Of a DNA stretch of 41,178 bases, positions 22,722-31,799 are shown piece after piece. The translations under genes and the position numbers were made by a program. Source of the DNA: DAOUBA01 sp034432855. GTDB taxonomy: Bacteria > Chloroflexota > Anaerolineae > B4-G1. Position 1 is the first letter of the stretch. Each line of letters starts with the position of its first letter. The notes below the pieces were generated by a model, which saw only the letters and a program-made list of their open reading frames with translations, was not told where the DNA came from and did not search any database. The stretch covers positions 1 to 41,178 of the forward strand of contig DAOUBA010000059.1 in assembly GCA_034432855.1 (NCBI GenBank). Direction: 5' to 3'.

Positions 22722-22751
22722 ATTTTAGCACGGAGTAAGGCGGGTTGGCAA
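22722..22751 (-). promoter_or_regulatory. Promoter of metG
   Basis: Minus-strand TTGCCA (22746-22751), an 18-bp spacer ending CCGTGC, and TAAAAT (22722-22727). AGGGGGAG before the ATG serves as ribosome binding site. The leader is only about 15 nt long. Confidence 0.75.
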
Positions 22752-22761
22752 CTCGCCCCAC

Positions 22762-22791
22762 AAATAAAAACCGCCAGCGAGGCTGGCGGTT
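22762..22791 (-). terminator. Intrinsic terminator between sigA and metG
   Basis: A perfect 10-bp stem AACCGCCAGC/GCTGGCGGTT (22769-22778 and 22782-22791) with a GAG loop is followed on the minus strand by TTTTTATTT. It lies about 150 bases after the sigA stop and directly upstream of the metG promoter. Confidence 0.9.
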
Positions 22792-22940
22792 CTGTTGCCT
22801 TAGGCCGGGAAACACAGATTGCCTATCGCGAGCGGGCCGCCTCTTCTCCCGCCCGCCACGGCAGGCTGCGCATCATCATAACGAAAGACCGGAATCCCAT
22901 TCTGCTCGATCCTGTCAAAGTAGTTGGATATAATTATACT
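22792..22940. other. sigA 3' untranslated region
   Basis: About 150 bases follow the sigA stop. The sigA reading frame stays open for 43 more codons past its TAG, with a fairly protein-like product (YFDRIEQNGIPVFRYDD), but the standard sigma factor C-terminus is already complete at DYLG. It could be a decayed extension or chance. Confidence 0.4.
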
Positions 22941-24107
22941 CTATCCCAGGTAATCCCGCAACTGCCGGCTGCGGCGGGGGTGGCGTAGCCGACGCAACGC
23001 CTTGCCCTCGATCTGGCGGATGCGCTCGCGCGTGAGGCCGAACTTTTGCCCGACCTCTTCGAGCGTGTAACTGCGCCCGTTGAGCAGGCCGAAACGCAGC
23101 CGCAGGATGCGTGCCTCGCGTGGGCTCAGCGTCGCCAGCATCTCTTCGATCTTTTCGCCGAGCATGCTTTGGCTGGCACTCTGGGCCGGCGTGGGGGTGA
23201 ATTCGTCTTCGATGAAACTCCCCAGTTCGCTATCTTCCTCCTCACCCACCGGGTGCTCCAGGCTCAACGGCTTCCACGAGACCCGCAGCATCCACTGCAC
23301 CTTGCGCGGCTCGATATCCAGTTCCTCGGCGATCTCTTCCGGCGTCGGACGGCGACCCTGCTCCTGCTCCAGGTCACGGGCAGTATTGTAGAGCCGCCGG
23401 ATGCGATCGGACATGTGCACCGGCACGCGGATCGTGCGTCCCTGATCGGCGATGGCCCGCGTGATCGTCTGGCGGATCCACCAGGTGGCATAGGTGCTGA
23501 AGCGGTAACCTCGATTGTAATCGAACTTTTCCACCGCCTTCATCAGTCCCAGATTGCCCTCCTGGATCAGGTCGAGGAACGGGACGCCACGTCCCATGTA
23601 TTTCTTGGCGATACTGACGACCAGGCGGGTGTTGGCTTTGATAAGATGCTCGCGTGCGGCTAACCCCTCCTCCACCAGCCGCTCCAATTCCGCGCGCCTG
23701 GCCGGATCAGACCCGTCGTTACCCAAGATTGCCCTGGCCCGGCGTCCTGCTTCAAGCGCCTTGGCCAGTTCGATCTCCTCCTCGGTCGTCAACAGCGGCA
23801 CGCGGGCCATCTCTCTGAGATACAGGCCCACTGTATCATCGCTGGAGATACCCGCCAGATCGCCTTCTTCTTCGTCTGGTTCGTATTCACCCAAAACCGC
23901 ATTGAGCGCCTGCTCGTCCACCTCGATATCGGACTCGGCATCTACTCTGTCGTCGTACACTTCGATGCCTGTCTCGTGCAACAGGATAAAGATCTCCTCG
24001 AGTTGCTCGATGCTCTCTTCGGCATCCGGCAGCAGATCGAGGATGTCGTCCGTCGTCAGATAGCCCTGAACTTCCGCCTTTTCCAGCAATTCGCCGACTA
24101 CGTCCAT
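22941..24107 (-). CDS. rpoD: RNA polymerase primary sigma factor (SigA/RpoD)
   Basis: The 388-residue primary sigma factor has a short acidic N-terminal region 1.1-like segment (1-90). Region 1.2 is VGLYLREMARVPLLTTEEEIELAKALE. Regions 2.1-2.4 comprise NTRLVVSIAKKYMGRG, LDLIQEGNLGLMKAVEKFDYNRGYRFSTYATWWIRQTI and RAIADQGRTIRVPVH. Region 3 follows, and region 4.2 is TLEEVGQKFGLTRERIRQIEGKALRRLRHP. The -10-recognising aromatic and Gln/Thr residues in region 2.4 are conserved, consistent with the TATAAT-like promoters of the window. ATAGGAGA lies before the ATG. The gene starts 8 bases after the DUF177 protein, so the two are co-transcribed from the promoter at 24712-24740. Confidence 0.95.
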   Translation of the reverse strand: MDVVGELLEKAEVQGYLTTDDILDLLPDAEESIEQLEEIFILLHETGIEVYDDRVDAESDIEVDEQALNAVLGEYEPDEEEGDLAGISSDDTVGLYLREMARVPLLTTEEEIELAKALEAGRRARAILGNDGSDPARRAELERLVEEGLAAREHLIKANTRLVVSIAKKYMGRGVPFLDLIQEGNLGLMKAVEKFDYNRGYRFSTYATWWIRQTITRAIADQGRTIRVPVHMSDRIRRLYNTARDLEQEQGRRPTPEEIAEELDIEPRKVQWMLRVSWKPLSLEHPVGEEEDSELGSFIEDEFTPTPAQSASQSMLGEKIEEMLATLSPREARILRLRFGLLNGRSYTLEEVGQKFGLTRERIRQIEGKALRRLRHPRRSRQLRDYLG

Positions 24108-24115
24108 GGGGTCTC

Positions 24116-24607
24116 CTATCGTAGCAATTCTTTCAGCAATGCCAGGCGCGGATCACCTTCCGACGCTTTACACGCACACGACTCAAAGTTGAGATTCGCA
24201 CCGCATTGGGGGCACAAGCCTTTGCAATCGGGGCGACAAAGGGGTTTCATCGGGATCGAGAGCCAGCACTGCTCACGCAACATGGGGGCCAGGTCCAGCC
24301 AGCCATCTTCACCCACCGCGTAGGGTGCATCCTGCCTCGGTTTGGTTCCCGGCAGGCGAAACGTCTCTTCCAACTCCAGAGTGATGGGGAGACTGAAGGG
24401 TTCCAGGCAGCGGACGCACTCCAATCCCAGTCGGGATTCCACGGTACCCTGGGCGAGCAACCCGCCCTGCACACGGATCATCCGTACGGTGCCGCGAAAG
24501 AAATCCGCCTCAAGGTCACTGAGGCTCTGGGGACCCGTATTCACATCCAGAGTGAGTGACGTACCAAGCCGGGCCTTGGTGAGGACAGAGACATCAAAGC
24601 GGACCAT
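24116..24607 (-). CDS. DUF177/YceD family protein
   Basis: The 163-residue protein matches the YceD/DUF177 pattern: RVQGGLLAQGTVESRLGLECVRCLEPFSLPITLELEETF, then MKPLCRPDCKGLCPQCGANLN. CVRC and the C-x3-C-x3-CPQC cysteines suggest zinc binding. YceD is normally encoded just upstream of ribosomal protein L32 (rpmF) and is linked to 23S rRNA or L32 maturation. Here the next gene is sigA and no rpmF is found, which is a different arrangement. No obvious ribosome binding site precedes the ATG. The leader from the promoter is about 100 nt long. Confidence 0.88.
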   Translation of the reverse strand: MVRFDVSVLTKARLGTSLTLDVNTGPQSLSDLEADFFRGTVRMIRVQGGLLAQGTVESRLGLECVRCLEPFSLPITLELEETFRLPGTKPRQDAPYAVGEDGWLDLAPMLREQCWLSIPMKPLCRPDCKGLCPQCGANLNFESCACKASEGDPRLALLKELLR

Positions 24608-24711
24608 AGGCAGGCCGGAAACCCGAGAGCCGAGAAAGAATTATGATCATCGCGCTGTCAACCCGCCCTTGCGCTCGACCTGGCGGGGCTGTCAGCAACT
24701 CAATTGTTCAC

Positions 24712-24740
24712 ATTATAGCACACTCGAACTCGCCCGTCAA
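24712..24740 (-). promoter_or_regulatory. Promoter of the DUF177-sigA operon
   Basis: Minus strand: TTGACG (24735-24740), a 17-bp spacer ending GAGTGTGC, and a consensus TATAAT (24712-24717). This is one of the best promoters in the window. Confidence 0.9.
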
Positions 24741-24819
24741 GATTTTCGGCTTATACTTTACATAAAACAACCAAGTACTAGACATAATAACAGCCCTCGC
24801 GGTTGGCGAGGGAAAGCAG

Positions 24820-24848
24820 TTGCCAAAGCGGCCCTTTTGTGCTAGAGT
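24820..24848 (+). promoter_or_regulatory. Promoter of rdgB
   Basis: TTGCCA (24820-24825), a 17-bp spacer ending TTTGTGC, and TAGAGT (24843-24848), 18 bases upstream of the ATG. Confidence 0.65.
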
Positions 24849-24866
24849 TACACACTGGAGACACCT

Positions 24867-25469
24867 ATGACAACGCTCCTGGTCGCCACCCGCAATCCAG
24901 GAAAAATGCGCGAGTTCCGGCTGTTGCTCGCGCCATTAGCAATCGGGCTCTGTTTTCCGCCCGATCTGGGTTTGCAGGTCGAGGTGCCCGAGGATGGTGC
25001 CACCTACGCCGATAACGCCTGCCAAAAGGCCCGCGCCTATGCACAACTCTCTGGGTTGCTCACCCTGGCCGACGATTCGGGGCTGGAGGTGGACGCTCTG
25101 GACGGCGCGCCCGGCGTTCGCTCCGCCCGCTACAGGGAGGGAAGCGACGTTGACCGGACCGCGGCGCTTCTGGCGCACCTGCGCGATGTGCCCTGGGAGC
25201 GGCGCACAGCCCGCTTCCGCTGCGTGATTGCAATCGTCACTCCTTGTGGGGAACTCTACACCGCCGAGGGGGTATGCGAGGGACGGATTGCCTTCGAGCC
25301 AATGGGGCAAGGGGGTTTTGGCTACGATCCCATTTTCTACCTGCCCGAACACGGCTGCACGATGGCCCAGTTACCGGAGGCAGAGAAGAACCGCATCAGC
25401 CACCGCGCCCGCGCCGTTGCGACGGCTATCCCCCTGCTCCGCCGCCTGCTGTTCCAAGAGGCGACATAA
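24867..25469 (+). CDS. rdgB: dITP/XTP pyrophosphatase (RdgB/HAM1)
   Basis: The 200-residue house-cleaning enzyme hydrolyses non-canonical purine NTPs (dITP, XTP) to monophosphates. It has VATRNPGKMREFR at the N-terminus, YADNACQKARAYAQLSG, the active-site region LADDSGLEVDALDGAPGVRSARY, FEPMGQGGFGYDPIFYLPEHG and KNRISHRARA near the C-terminus, all canonical. Length is normal. The ATG follows CTGGAG. The downstream M23 peptidase gene has its own promoter, so the two need not be co-expressed. Confidence 0.95.
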   Translation: MTTLLVATRNPGKMREFRLLLAPLAIGLCFPPDLGLQVEVPEDGATYADNACQKARAYAQLSGLLTLADDSGLEVDALDGAPGVRSARYREGSDVDRTAALLAHLRDVPWERRTARFRCVIAIVTPCGELYTAEGVCEGRIAFEPMGQGGFGYDPIFYLPEHGCTMAQLPEAEKNRISHRARAVATAIPLLRRLLFQEAT

Positions 25470-25482
25470 TCGCGCTCGCCGG

Positions 25483-25511
25483 TTGCTTCCCTTCTTCTTT
25501 GGTGGTATAAT
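25483..25511 (+). promoter_or_regulatory. Promoter of the first LysM-M23 peptidase gene
   Basis: TTGCTT (25483-25488), a 17-bp spacer ending GGTGG, and a perfect TATAAT (25506-25511). Transcription from here would begin near 25518. This makes the ATG at 25513 unusable and points to ATG 25561 as the start. Confidence 0.7.
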
Positions 25512-25560
25512 AATGAGCGAGGCTGGCGACGACTTGTTGCATCACCTCGGAACAAATTCA

Positions 25561-26781
25561 ATGGACATACTGTCTCTCCCGATCCCGATTCACGAAAGGG
25601 AGCACTATCAGGCGTCCCCTCAACCCTCTTGCTCGCGTCCCCTGGCCCTGCGTCTCGTGGCCTGGGGCGTTATTGCGATTTGGCGTATATGCGTGGATTG
25701 GCGTGCCCGACGCCCTTTCCTCACACGCGCCACTGCTCACGCCAGCGTCATCGCGTTGGCCCTGATTACCGTAATTCTTAGCAGCGTAGGGATTCCGGCG
25801 CCACGGGCCGCCGTGGGGGACATGCTGGACGGCAGCGATACAACCCTGGCCGAAGTCGCGTCTTCGATGTCGGCGGCAACGCTCTCCCCCACATCCTTTC
25901 TAAACCGCTTCACCACGAATAATACGGTTGTCCGGTTACCTGTCCCCTTCACCACCATTCCGCAGCGCCTGCGCGCACAGGTTATCACTTACACCGTCCA
26001 GGCTGGAGATACCCTCTTTGGCATTGCTGCCCATTTTGGCCTTGCGCCGGAGACCCTGGTCTGGAGCAATTTGGAGGCAATCAAGGATGCGCCGTGGCTC
26101 ATCCAGCCCGGCCTCGAGTTGTTCATCCTTCCCGTAGACGGCGTATACCACACCGTCATGGCCGACGATACGGTGGAGAGCATTGCTGCCAAGTATAAAG
26201 TAGAACCAGCCACCTTGTACAATGAGTGGAACGATATCGGGGATGTGGGAGATGCGGTAACCCTGCGCGAAGGGCAACTGCTCGTCGTGCCCGGAGGCCG
26301 GGGCGAGAAAGTATCCTGGAATCCGCCGCCACGCTATCCCTCGCCTGGGCCGGCCGGCTACAGTTATGGCGTCTGTAGCGGCGTCAAAGTCACCGGCCCC
26401 GGCTCGACCGGCGGTTTCATCTATCCCACCGGCAGTTCTCGCGTCTCGGGCTGGTATTTCCACGATGCCCGCAATCCGACGCACATCGGCGTGGACTATG
26501 CCTGTCGGGCGGGCGATCCCATCGTGGCCGCCGATAACGGCGTCGTGACCATTGCTGGATGGAGCGGTGGGTATGGCATCCTGGTCGAGCTCAACCACGG
26601 CAACGGGTTCGTCACCCGCTATGGTCACCTCAGCCAACTGGCCATAGGATGCGGACACGCGGTCTACCAGGGCAACTTGCTCGGCTACTGCGGCAGCACC
26701 GGGTACTCCTCTGGCGCCCACCTGCACTTTGAGATCCGCTTCAACGGCTCACCGCAGAATCCGCAGATTTACCTGCCCTAG
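25561..26781 (+). CDS. Membrane-anchored LysM / M23 peptidase
   Basis: The 406-residue protein is taken from ATG 25561 because the promoter's TATAAT sits at 25506-25511. There is a membrane segment at about residues 60-80 (ASVIALALITVILSSVGI), then two LysM domains: ITYTVQAGDTLFGIAAHFGL and VYHTVMADDTVESIAAKYKV. The C-terminal M23 metallopeptidase has HIGVDYA (first His and Asp), AADNGVVTIAGWSGGYG, ITRYGHLSQ-like NGFVTRYGHLSQL and HLHFEIR. Both zinc-ligand motifs (HxxxD and HxH) are intact, so it is probably an active peptidoglycan endopeptidase acting on the outer face. The N-terminal 55 residues are cytoplasmic and Arg/Pro rich. Confidence 0.9.
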   Translation: MDILSLPIPIHEREHYQASPQPSCSRPLALRLVAWGVIAIWRICVDWRARRPFLTRATAHASVIALALITVILSSVGIPAPRAAVGDMLDGSDTTLAEVASSMSAATLSPTSFLNRFTTNNTVVRLPVPFTTIPQRLRAQVITYTVQAGDTLFGIAAHFGLAPETLVWSNLEAIKDAPWLIQPGLELFILPVDGVYHTVMADDTVESIAAKYKVEPATLYNEWNDIGDVGDAVTLREGQLLVVPGGRGEKVSWNPPPRYPSPGPAGYSYGVCSGVKVTGPGSTGGFIYPTGSSRVSGWYFHDARNPTHIGVDYACRAGDPIVAADNGVVTIAGWSGGYGILVELNHGNGFVTRYGHLSQLAIGCGHAVYQGNLLGYCGSTGYSSGAHLHFEIRFNGSPQNPQIYLP

Positions 26782-26792
26782 CGGAGGGAACG

Positions 26793-27977
26793 ATGCCCAT
26801 ATTCAGGCACGATGCTAGCCTGTCCCGTACATTAGTAGGAATCCGCACCCTTGGGCTAAACAAAGCCCTCCGCCGGTGGGCAGAGGAGGGCGTTATCCGC
26901 GCCTGTGCCTGGCTGGCGGTCACGTTCTACCGGCTGACCGGCGACTGGCGTGGTCGGCGTCCCTTGCTTACGCGCACGAGCGCGCACCTGGCAGTCTTTG
27001 CCGTGGCGCTCATTGCCCTCGGGTTGAGCAAGGTCGAATGGCCGGCGCAGACCGCTCCCATCTCATCTGCCCCTGTTCTCTCCGCCTCTGCCGGAGAAGC
27101 AGGTCAACAGGCGGGCGAGGCAGAAAGGGGGCGTAGGCAGAATGGCGGCGTGTTCTTCAGGATCGGCAACGGGGCCGGCGACGCCATTGCCCGGCTGGCC
27201 CAACCGCGCACCATTATCCCCGAGCGTCCACGCCTGGATATCGTCACCTACACCGTTCAGGCTGGCGACACAGTCCAGGCCATCGCCGAAGCGTTCCGCC
27301 TTCAGCCCACGACGATCATGTGGGCCAACTCGGCCATCGAGGATGCGCCGGACCTGCTGCGGATCGGCCAGGAAGTGATCATCCTGCCCATTGACGGGGT
27401 CTACCACACGGTGGCCGAGGGTGATACGCTGGCCTCTATCGCCGAGAAGTACAAGGTGACGACCGACGTGATCACCGCCTGCGAGTACAACCGCCTGACG
27501 GCTCCGGACTATGCGATTGAGGTAGGGATGCGGCTCATCGTGCCAGGCGGCGAAAAGCCCTACGTGCCCAAAGTGGTCACCTCGTACACCGGGCCGGTGC
27601 CTGAGGGCGCGCGCGGTACAGGGGCCTTTCAATGGCCGGTGTTGGGCCGGATCACGCAGGGGTACTGGTACGGCCACCGGGCGATTGACATCGGGGCTTC
27701 AGTGGGCAGCGCGGTGCTGGCTGCTGATGGAGGATTTGTCAGTTTTGCAGGCTGGACCGACGTGGGGTATGGTTACCTGATCGTGGTGGACCACGCCAAC
27801 GGCTTTGCCACGTATTATGCCCACCTGAGCAGCCTCTACGTCTACGAGGGACAGGCGGTAGCGCGTGGACAGGTCCTCGGTGCGTCGGGCAACACCGGGT
27901 GGTCTACCGGGCCACACCTGCACTTTGAATTGCGCTACCATGGCACGCCGCAGAACCCGCGGGCGTATTTGCCATAA
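26793..27977 (+). CDS. Membrane-anchored LysM / M23 peptidase (paralogue)
   Basis: The 394-residue tandem paralogue of the preceding gene starts 12 bases after it, behind GCGGAGGG. It repeats the design: membrane helix (AHLAVFAVALIALGL), two LysM domains (IVTYTVQAGDTVQAIAEAF, VYHTVAEGDTLASIAEKYKV), then an M23 domain with HRAIDIGASVGSAVLAADGG, ANGFATYYAHLSSL and HLHFELRYHGTPQNPRAYLP. Both ligand motifs are intact. The LysM and M23 segments are closely similar to the neighbour, whereas the N-termini and the inter-domain linkers differ, which suggests divergent localisation or timing. It is probably co-transcribed with the first copy. Confidence 0.9.
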   Translation: MPIFRHDASLSRTLVGIRTLGLNKALRRWAEEGVIRACAWLAVTFYRLTGDWRGRRPLLTRTSAHLAVFAVALIALGLSKVEWPAQTAPISSAPVLSASAGEAGQQAGEAERGRRQNGGVFFRIGNGAGDAIARLAQPRTIIPERPRLDIVTYTVQAGDTVQAIAEAFRLQPTTIMWANSAIEDAPDLLRIGQEVIILPIDGVYHTVAEGDTLASIAEKYKVTTDVITACEYNRLTAPDYAIEVGMRLIVPGGEKPYVPKVVTSYTGPVPEGARGTGAFQWPVLGRITQGYWYGHRAIDIGASVGSAVLAADGGFVSFAGWTDVGYGYLIVVDHANGFATYYAHLSSLYVYEGQAVARGQVLGASGNTGWSTGPHLHFELRYHGTPQNPRAYLP

Positions 27978-27992
27978 TGGTAGTTAGTAACT

Positions 27993-28057
27993 GGTAAATT
28001 GGTAAGGCAGTACAGACGGTTGAACTGGCATACCGGCTACCGATCTACCAATTTACC
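27993..28057. terminator. Bidirectional hairpin between converging M23 and rny genes
   Basis: Perfect 12-bp arms GGTAAATTGGTA (27993-28004) and TACCAATTTACC (28046-28057) enclose about 41 bases. The right arm abuts the rny stop codon. The arms are AT-rich and there is no long T-tract. A terminator or RNA-stability role is possible; a repeat remnant is an alternative. Confidence 0.5.
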
Positions 28058-28059
28058 GA

Positions 28060-29592
28060 CTATTTTGCATATTCCTCTGCCCGCACCTCGCGGATCACCG
28101 TCACCTTGATCTGCCCTGGATACTCCATGCTCTCCTCCAATTTGGCAGCGATGTCTTTGGAGAGTTGGATGGTCGCCAGGTCGTCAATCTCCTCCGGCTT
28201 GACGATGATACGGATCTCGCGGCCCGCCTGGATGGCGTAGGACTCTGCCACCCCCTCGAAGGAATTGGCAATCTCTTCCAGGGCGTGGATGCGCTTGATG
28301 TAGAGTTCCAGGCTCTCACGGCGCGCCCCGGGCCTAGCGCCGGAAATGGCGTCGGCGGTTTCGACGATGATGGCCTCGAGCGAATTCTGATCCACCTCGT
28401 GGTGATGAGATTCGATACACTGCACCACCGGTTCAGGGACGCCATAACGCTGACAGATTCTGGCGCCGATAATCGCGTGCGTCCCCTCCGTCTCAAAGTC
28501 CACCGCCTTGCCGATATCGTGCAACAGACCCGCCGCCCGGGCGAGATCGGCATCGGCGCCCAATTCCTCTGCAATCAATCCCGCCAGTTTGGCCGTCTCG
28601 ATAGCGTGAGCGTGCTGGTTCTGTCCGTAACTGGTGCGGAACTTGAGCCGTCCCAGCAGTTTGATGATCTCGGGATGCAGGCCAGGGACGCTGGCCTCGT
28701 AGGCTGCTCGCTCGCCTTCTTCGCGGATGAGCCGCTCGACCTCCTTCTGGCTGTCTTCGATCACCCTTTCGATGCGTGCCGGGTGGATGCGCCCATCCGT
28801 GACCAGCCGCTCCATTGCCCGGCGAGCGACCTCACGGCGCACGGGGTCAAAGCAGGAAATGGCAACCGCTTCAGGAGTATCGTCCACCACCACGTCCACG
28901 CCCGCGCTCATCTCGAAGGCGCGGATGTTGCGCCCGCTACGGCCAATGATGCGGCCCTTCATCTCGTCGGAGGGTAGTGTGACGGTCGAGACCGTCAATT
29001 CAGCCACCTGCTCGCTAGAGATGCGCTGGATGGCCGTGGTGATGATCTTGCGGGCGCGCGCCTCGGCCTCTTCCCGCGCTTCGGTCTCGACCTGGCGTAT
29101 GATTCGGGCCATATCCTGGCGACTCTCCTGCTCGACCGCTTTCAGGAGTTCTTGTTTGGCCTCATCACGGCTCAACCCGGCAATCCGCTCCAGCAGGGCC
29201 ATTTGTTCCTGATGCAACCTCTCCACCTCGTTGTAGCGCTTATCCAGGGCGCTCTGGCGCTTGTTGAGCGATTGCTCACGCTGCTCCACCCGTTCCTGGC
29301 GACTGTCCAACTTTTCCCGCCACTGCTGAAGGCGTTCTTCCTCCCGATGCAGGCCGGAACGACGCCGCTCCAGTTCCTTCTCCACCTGATTCCGGATGTT
29401 GAGCGCCTCGTCCCTGGCCGCCATCACGATCTCATCGGCCTCTTTCCGCGCATCTTCCAGCAGTTGCGCGGCCTGCTGCTGTTGTTCCTTGACCCTGGCC
29501 TGGGCAGCGTAGCGCCGAATCCAGAAACCCAGTCCAAAACCCACGGCCAATGCCAAAACCGCTATGATGATTGTTACAATCAAGTCACCCAT
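28060..29592 (-). CDS. rny: Ribonuclease Y
   Basis: The 510-residue endoribonuclease is the main initiator of mRNA decay in many bacteria lacking RNase E. It has an N-terminal membrane anchor (DLIVTIIIAVLALAVGFGLGFWI), a long coiled coil (about 30-190, rich in Glu, Arg and Gln), a KH domain (SDEMKGRIIGRSGRNIRAFEMSAGVDVVVDDTPE, about 210-245) and an HD domain with LLHDIGKAVDFEGTHAIIG-type ligands and ESHHHEVD. The start is the ATG that overlaps the recX stop by 8 bases (ATGGGTGA); GAGGAA inside recX is its ribosome binding site. That overlap implies translational coupling to recX. Confidence 0.95.
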   Translation of the reverse strand: MGDLIVTIIIAVLALAVGFGLGFWIRRYAAQARVKEQQQQAAQLLEDARKEADEIVMAARDEALNIRNQVEKELERRRSGLHREEERLQQWREKLDSRQERVEQREQSLNKRQSALDKRYNEVERLHQEQMALLERIAGLSRDEAKQELLKAVEQESRQDMARIIRQVETEAREEAEARARKIITTAIQRISSEQVAELTVSTVTLPSDEMKGRIIGRSGRNIRAFEMSAGVDVVVDDTPEAVAISCFDPVRREVARRAMERLVTDGRIHPARIERVIEDSQKEVERLIREEGERAAYEASVPGLHPEIIKLLGRLKFRTSYGQNQHAHAIETAKLAGLIAEELGADADLARAAGLLHDIGKAVDFETEGTHAIIGARICQRYGVPEPVVQCIESHHHEVDQNSLEAIIVETADAISGARPGARRESLELYIKRIHALEEIANSFEGVAESYAIQAGREIRIIVKPEEIDDLATIQLSKDIAAKLEESMEYPGQIKVTVIREVRAEEYAK

Positions 29593-30247
29593 CTTGTTCC
29601 TCACTTCCGGTATTGGATAACGTCCCGCAGCACACGGCCCCCAGCATCTCCTCGACCAGCGGCTCGATCACCGGATACGAAAAACCCCGGCGTGCCAGGT
29701 ATGCCGCCAGCCGGCGGCGAAACTCGGCGGGCTCGAGGCGTGCCAGCCGGCGCGCTGCGGACTCGGCTGCCTTACGCGCAACGGCCTCCTCGTTGAACCC
29801 GGTCAACGCCTCGGCGGCGACCGCATCGGAGACGCCTTTCTGCCGCAGTTCCTGACGCAATGCGCGTGGCCCGCGGGGGTTGAATTCGAGCCGGTTCTCG
29901 ATCCAGTAACGGGCGAACTCGTGGTCGTCCAGCAGACCTGCCCGCGTCAGCCGTTCGATCACCGCCTCGATCACCCCATCCTCTACGTCCTTCTCGCGCA
30001 GATTGCGGCGCACCTCGGCCTCGCTGCGAGGACGGTACGACAAGAAATTGAGCGCGTGCTCATAAGCCCGCTCGACGTCGTCCTTCGCCTGTAAACGAGC
30101 GATTTCCTCGTCGCTCAAGGTCTGGCCGACCCGCAGGTTGGCCGCCGCAATCGCCGCCAACCCGAAGGCGAACCGGCCATCGAGATAGACGTTCACGCGA
30201 TCCTTGTTGCGCTTTTGCAGGCGCAACGCCGTAATCGTTCCTGCCAT
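29585..30247 (-). CDS. recX: Regulatory protein RecX
   Basis: The 220-residue RecX modulates RecA filament activity. TITALRLQKRNKDRVNVYLDGRFAFGL is the N-terminal RecX signature, and the three three-helix repeats follow (ALNFLSYRPRSEAEVRRNL, LLDDHEFARYWIENR, GPRALRQELRQKGVSDAV). A longer-than-usual C-terminal segment ends with a Cys pair and SEEQDG. The ATG at 30247 lacks a ribosome binding site and lies 6 bases after the T-tract of a terminator-like hairpin (30254-30282). A start further upstream is not convincing. It overlaps rny by 8 bases. Confidence 0.88.
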   Translation of the reverse strand: MAGTITALRLQKRNKDRVNVYLDGRFAFGLAAIAAANLRVGQTLSDEEIARLQAKDDVERAYEHALNFLSYRPRSEAEVRRNLREKDVEDGVIEAVIERLTRAGLLDDHEFARYWIENRLEFNPRGPRALRQELRQKGVSDAVAAEALTGFNEEAVARKAAESAARRLARLEPAEFRRRLAAYLARRGFSYPVIEPLVEEMLGAVCCGTLSNTGSEEQDG

Positions 30248-30253
30248 CGAATC

Positions 30254-30282
30254 AAAAAAGCCGTGACCTGAAAGCCACGGCT
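30254..30282 (-). terminator. Terminator-like hairpin immediately before recX
   Basis: On the minus strand, AGCCGTG and CACGGCT form a 7-bp stem around a 10-nt loop, followed by TTTTTT (complement of 30254-30259). It lies within 7 bases of the recX start and about 380 bases after recA. It may act as a terminator for recA with limited read-through into recX. Confidence 0.75.
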
Positions 30283-30656
30283 CGCATTGACGCTCGACCG
30301 TCAATTCTGCACTGATCTCGGATGTCACCAACTACTGCCCGGTCAAGGGCAGCAGGTATCCTTCTCGGTCAGATGCCAGAGGCAAAAGCCGATTGCCATT
30401 GTTCTGCTACGGCAAGTGCAGCACCCTCGCGCTCCAATCGCAACACCTGTCCAGAAGCCCGCCTGGATAACCCTTTGGCAGCCTCGCATCTGAGGTAGAT
30501 GGAGGAGGCATCTCGTCTAAAAGAAACGTTGCCGGCAAAGCAATTGCATGCATTCGAGAAGGATTCGAATGATTGTTGTCAGGCGCCCAGGTTCGGAGCG
30601 CCGGCATTCGAGATCAACCCGTGGCTAATCCAGCCAATGAAAATGAGAATGAGTCC
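30283..30656. other. recA-recX intercistronic region
   Basis: About 370 bases on the minus strand follow recA. Features are a CTGCCC/GGGCAG hairpin (near 30340-30355), a TTGACG/CGTCAA dyad (near 30290-30310) and the recX terminator. A 66-residue minus-strand frame (30407-30607) has no recognisable family and no good ribosome binding site. I see no tmRNA, SRP or RNase P signature. Confidence 0.45.
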
Positions 30657-31712
<1,056 letters not shown>

Positions 31713-31738
31713 GCCTGCCCTCCCCAGTTAACCCCTCG

Positions 31739-31793
31739 TGCGTAAGGCGTAATGCGTAAAACGTAAACCTTTACGCCTTACGTTTTACTTTTA
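31739..31793. repeat. Degenerate 7-bp repeat dyad in the recA leader
   Basis: Units GCGTAAG, GCGTAAT, GCGTAAA and ACGTAAA are followed, after CC, by TTTACGC, CTTACGT and TTTAC of opposite sense. The block can form a hairpin (GTAAAACGTAA with TTACGTTTTAC). It lies between the recA promoter and the recA start. Confidence 0.7.
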
Positions 31794-31799
31794 TCAAGT

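Larger units (their letters stand above)
24608..24866. other. Divergent promoter region between DUF177/sigA and rdgB
   Basis: This spacer holds the minus-strand promoter for the DUF177-sigA operon and the plus-strand promoter of rdgB. It also holds a 7-bp hairpin CCCTCGC/GCGAGGG (24794-24812) that sits between the two. The TTTTACAT/AATAATAAC-rich centre (24740-24790) is unusually AT-rich for this window. No further gene is seen. Confidence 0.6.

Noticed and set aside
24794..24812. CCCTCGC/GCGAGGG hairpin as terminator of rdgB or the DUF177 gene
   Set aside because: It lies upstream of both divergent genes, so it cannot terminate either. It has only a weak T-rich flank.
30407..30607. 66-codon minus-strand frame between recA and recX
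   Set aside because: No ribosome binding site, no family pattern, and it runs across the intercistronic hairpins.
30283..30656. tmRNA, 6S, SRP or RNase P RNA in the recA-recX gap
   Set aside because: None of the short conserved signatures (tRNA-like T-arm and CCA end, RNase P or SRP core motifs) is found on either strand.
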